Source: CAZTPH01 sp031552655 (lineage in GTDB: Bacteria; Pseudomonadota; Gammaproteobacteria; UBA9339). From it: a stretch of DNA of 16,573 bases. The stretch spans positions 1-16,573 of the forward strand of contig JAVBML010000045.1 in NCBI GenBank assembly GCA_031552655.1, read 5' to 3'. This document shows positions 13,896 to 16,573 of the stretch, in pieces. The position numbers were made by a program, and so were the translations under genes. A model generated the notes under the pieces. That model saw nothing but the letters and a program-made list of their open reading frames with translations. It was not told the origin of the DNA and did no database searches. Positions within the stretch are counted from its first letter, which is position 1. Each line of letters opens with the position of its first letter.

Positions 13896-16094
13896 CTATT
13901 TGGTAGTTAGATGTTGAGTAAAGTCGTAGTCGAGAGGCGGTGGCTCCAGGCAGTATTTTGTAGCTCTGGCGAGATAGATTTTATATAGTTCCGTTTGTGG
14001 ATAGGCCGTAACCAAAGTACTGAGTTTTTCTTTGGCACTTTGCCAGTTTCTATGTTCGTAGAGATCAAGAGCAGCTTGATATTGATCCAATTCCCTTTGA
14101 AGGACTGGAGCTATTTCGCTTGCTAAGCTCAGAGGTTCGTAGATCTCCGTTGCCCTATCTTTTCCCTTAACGTAGATACGATCAATGAAGCGAAAAACAA
14201 TATTTTGACAAGCATCCTTAGTTGCAGCGGAGACTAAAATTTTCGTGCCATAGAGCTTATTAACGCCTTCCAATCTTGAGGCTAGGTTGACGGCATCACC
14301 TAGCACCGTGTAGGCCTTTCTGTATTGGGAGCCCATATCTCCCACGTGCATGGGACCGGTGTTAATACCAGTTCTGATAGCAATTCCGTGGAGATCTTGC
14401 ATGGCAAAAACGGGGGCTAACTCCGCCACCTTGGTTTGCATCTTTAGAGCTGCTTCTACGCAATGCGTAGCATGATCGGGATCTTCAATGGGATCATTCC
14501 AAAATGCCATAATTAGATCGCCAACATACTTATCGATGGTTCCCTTATGGGAAAAGATAATTTCCGTGAGCGGTGTAAATAGAGTATTGAGAAATCGCTT
14601 AACGTCCTTGGCATCCAGTTTTTCAGAGATGGAGGTAAAACCTTGAACGTCGGTAAAGAAAACGGTCATGGATTTAGTGTTTCCTTCTAGGGTATGTTTG
14701 TCTTGGGAATGAAGCATCTTATCTATGTAGGTCGAAGAGACATATTGTCCATATATGTTGTGCAATTTTTTACGATTTCTGGTTTCAAATAGATAGCCGC
14801 AGCCACTATTAATAACGGCCAGAAAAAATATTTGCATGTAGGGTATGACCGGATGGGGAAAAATTAGGCCACTTTTTATTAGCAGCAGGGCATGGAGCAT
14901 GGCTATGATAATGATACAGATAAGGGAGAGAAGAATAAATGTTAGTGCCGGGAGAAAGGCTGCCAGTAGAGTGATAGTGATGCCAATGACTGCCAGCATA
15001 ATTCGTTCCACACCGGTCATCCAGATGGGAGAAGCGATCATTTTATTGTCAAGGATGGAGGCAATTATGTTGGCGTGAATTTCCGTTCCCGGATAGGTGA
15101 CTGCTTCCAGGGGCGTAGAATGTAGATCCCCGATACCAATGGCCGAAGAGCCGATGATAACTATTTTTCCCTCGAGAAGTTTCCTAGAAAATTTATTACT
15201 TAAAAGATCCGTAGCCGCCAGGTAGGGAAAGGAAAAAGCTGGACCACGGTAGTTGATCATAATATTTCCCGCAAGATCGGTGGGAATATACATGCCATTA
15301 TCCAATGCTATGCCTAGGAATATTTTTTTTTCCTCGCGCTCATGGAGATCCAGGGAGACATGGTTACTCATGAGGTATGTTTGTAGAGTGGTTAGTGATA
15401 AAGATGGATATAGTTTACCGCTGTGCTCAATGAGTAGGGGAGATCTTCTGATGATGCCATCTTGGTCTGGAAGGGTAGTGGTAAAACCGCTATGTCTGGC
15501 TGCTTGGGTTAAAACATCAATGTTGCCTATGTAGTTACTGGCATGTAGAATGGTTAGGTTGGGTGGAGCGTTGTCTAGAAATTTTCCCAATTGTCCCGTG
15601 GAACTTGGCAGGGAGGAGGAAAAAAATTCTCCCAGCACGATGTCACCTTTACCTATGATTTCAGCTAGTTTTCTATCACTATCGAAGTGGACCATTTGCT
15701 GCGCTAAATAAGTCTTGATGGCTTGGCTAATTCCTCGATTACTTTCGGCGTGGCTTAGTAATGTCTGGGCAATGTTTCTTTCCTTTTCGGGAAAAAGAAT
15801 ATCAAAGGTGATTACTGCCACCTCCTGGTCTAGTAGCTTTTTAATCATTGCTGCGATCTTCGTGCGGGGCCAAGGCCAATGTCCTTCTAGCTGTAGACTC
15901 CTATCATCGATGTCAATTATTACAATGGCATCCGATCTTTCTTTGCGGTGGAATAGAGCTAAATTGGTATCGTAGAATATGTAATTAATTTTAACCAGAG
16001 TGGCGTAGCGATTGAAAATACGATTTTCCGTTAGCACTATAAAGAGTATAGTGCAGCAAAGACCGATGATAAAAATAATTAGTTTTTTATGCAT
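13896..16094 (-). CDS. CHASE2-domain class III adenylate cyclase
   Basis: 732-residue membrane receptor cyclase, predicted to make cAMP from ATP. The order is an N-terminal membrane segment (about 4-21), an extracytoplasmic CHASE2 sensor domain (about 30-345, including IIDIDDRSLQLEGHWPWPR and the VIIGSSAIGIGD strand), three closely spaced membrane helices (about 362-433), then the cyclase domain (about 472-625). The catalytic residues are complete: metal ligands Asp482 (FFTDVQGFT) and Asp526 (KYVGD), purine-selecting Lys522 and Thr596, and transition-state Asn603 and Arg607 in VNLASRLE. Lys/Thr favours ATP over GTP. A short helical, TPR-like tail follows (about 665-715). It starts at ATG 16094; the ribosome-binding site is weak. 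The CHASE2 ligand is unknown. It contains no CCATGG, unlike most of the window. Confidence 0.94.
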   Translation of the reverse strand: MHKKLIIFIIGLCCTILFIVLTENRIFNRYATLVKINYIFYDTNLALFHRKERSDAIVIIDIDDRSLQLEGHWPWPRTKIAAMIKKLLDQEVAVITFDILFPEKERNIAQTLLSHAESNRGISQAIKTYLAQQMVHFDSDRKLAEIIGKGDIVLGEFFSSSLPSSTGQLGKFLDNAPPNLTILHASNYIGNIDVLTQAARHSGFTTTLPDQDGIIRRSPLLIEHSGKLYPSLSLTTLQTYLMSNHVSLDLHEREEKKIFLGIALDNGMYIPTDLAGNIMINYRGPAFSFPYLAATDLLSNKFSRKLLEGKIVIIGSSAIGIGDLHSTPLEAVTYPGTEIHANIIASILDNKMIASPIWMTGVERIMLAVIGITITLLAAFLPALTFILLSLICIIIIAMLHALLLIKSGLIFPHPVIPYMQIFFLAVINSGCGYLFETRNRKKLHNIYGQYVSSTYIDKMLHSQDKHTLEGNTKSMTVFFTDVQGFTSISEKLDAKDVKRFLNTLFTPLTEIIFSHKGTIDKYVGDLIMAFWNDPIEDPDHATHCVEAALKMQTKVAELAPVFAMQDLHGIAIRTGINTGPMHVGDMGSQYRKAYTVLGDAVNLASRLEGVNKLYGTKILVSAATKDACQNIVFRFIDRIYVKGKDRATEIYEPLSLASEIAPVLQRELDQYQAALDLYEHRNWQSAKEKLSTLVTAYPQTELYKIYLARATKYCLEPPPLDYDFTQHLTTK

Positions 16095-16113
16095 GACGGT
16101 AACCCATTGCTAC

Positions 16114-16135
16114 TTTGGAAGGTAGCTTTTCCAAA
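16114..16135. repeat. Inverted repeat upstream of the adenylate cyclase
   Basis: TTTGGAA (16114-16120) and TTCCAAA (16129-16135) are perfectly complementary around an 8-base loop, 20 bases upstream of the cyclase ATG. It could be a leader hairpin or an operator for the cyclase. The A-run on the plus strand means a T-run precedes, rather than follows, the stem on the coding strand, so it is not a terminator for the gene upstream. Confidence 0.3.
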
Positions 16136-16238
16136 AAAATCAATGCTAGCATAGCAAATAATCATTTTTTCTTTGTCACTAAGATGCTTACAATATCCTA
16201 TATTTAAATTGGTAATCTTTTTAGTTTGCTTTTATAAA

Positions 16239-16573
16239 CTATCCATTTTGTATCCAAGTTTTTTTACCTAGATGTTTTCCCAGGGGACTATGTCCAGTGG
16301 TATCTGGCCGATGCATATATATGTGGTAATATAAATCCCGTTCCTTGGCGAGAAACTCTATCTCTGCTTCACAGTGGGGCGCATATTTTTTGATGACATC
16401 AATTAATTTATTCAGGGCAATTTTTCCCTGGGAAGTAATGTAAGCCGGCACGTAGCGATTTATTCTGATTTTGTCTAGGATGTAGGGATAAGTTACATCA
16501 ATATTTCCATTTTTATTTGCTTCCCGGTAGTAGGAGACGGGAAATAGCGTGCCACTGATGACAGTGGTAAAGA
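16239..16573 (-). CDS. 3' part of an unrecognised gene, cut by the window edge
   Basis: The reading frame is open from the window edge to the stop at 16239, giving at least 110 residues. GTG 16451 is the first start-like codon before the stop region, but the upstream sequence (FTTVISGTLFPVSYYREANK...) reads as protein without a stop, so this is probably the C-terminal part of a longer protein. The visible piece is soluble, mixed helix and strand, rich in Lys, Tyr and His, with a C-terminal HRPDTTGHSPLGKHLGKK segment. I recognise no family. It is on the same strand as the cyclase, 144 bases upstream of it. Confidence 0.6.
   Translation of the reverse strand, partial: FTTVISGTLFPVSYYREANKNGNIDVTYPYILDKIRINRYVPAYITSQGKIALNKLIDVIKKYAPHCEAEIEFLAKERDLYYHIYMHRPDTTGHSPLGKHLGKKTWIQNG

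Noticed and set aside
1..16573. CRISPR array, insertion sequence or prophage
   Set aside because: I saw no regularly spaced repeats, transposase or integrase motifs, or phage structural genes on either strand.

Overview
The window looks like a chromosomal segment of a gammaproteobacterium with a moderately AT-rich genome (about 40-45% GC by eye). The evidence is the nadD-rsfS-rlmH-mrdA gene order, a 720-residue UvrD with the gammaproteobacterial C-terminal end, a ParC that reads like enterobacterial ParC through the active site, and an elongator tRNA-Met close to the E. coli form. I cannot name a genus. Coding density is high; no intergenic gap exceeds 200 bases, and I see no insertion sequence, integrase, phage module or CRISPR array.

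Left part (1-1600, all minus strand): three small genes with good ribosome-binding sites but no recognised family. The 86-residue product at 1217-1477 begins with a textbook double-glycine (class II bacteriocin type) leader followed by a Cys-rich core. It is the best candidate here for something undescribed. A 90-residue helical protein and a 192-residue protein lie downstream on the same strand, separated from it by a perfect 8-bp-arm hairpin.

Central housekeeping block (1598-7921, minus strand): rsmD, then parC, nadD, rsfS, rlmH and mrdA packed tightly. A good promoter (TTGTTA-17-TATACT) sits before parC. The products cover chromosome decatenation, NAD synthesis, ribosome silencing, 23S rRNA methylation and cell-elongation transpeptidation. 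rodA/mrdB, which usually follows mrdA, is absent. nadD appears to start at TTG inside parC, and rlmH appears to start at ATT overlapping the rsfS stop.

Right part: uvrD (+) diverges from rsmD. Next come a YgfX-like membrane protein (-) diverging from a DUF4389 membrane protein (+), and a HAD phosphatase. A compact redox operon follows (+): flavodiiron protein, FMN-binding flavin reductase and rubredoxin. Together these could pass electrons from NAD(P)H to O2 or NO. The 53-residue rubredoxin stops 5 bases short of a convergent tRNA-Met that has its own TTGACA promoter. A CHASE2-type adenylate cyclase (-) and the 3' part of an unrecognised minus-strand gene cut by the window edge complete the segment.

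The palindrome CCATGG occurs 25 times by hand count between 1278 and 13758 and not at all in the two ends, a composition signal worth checking genome-wide.
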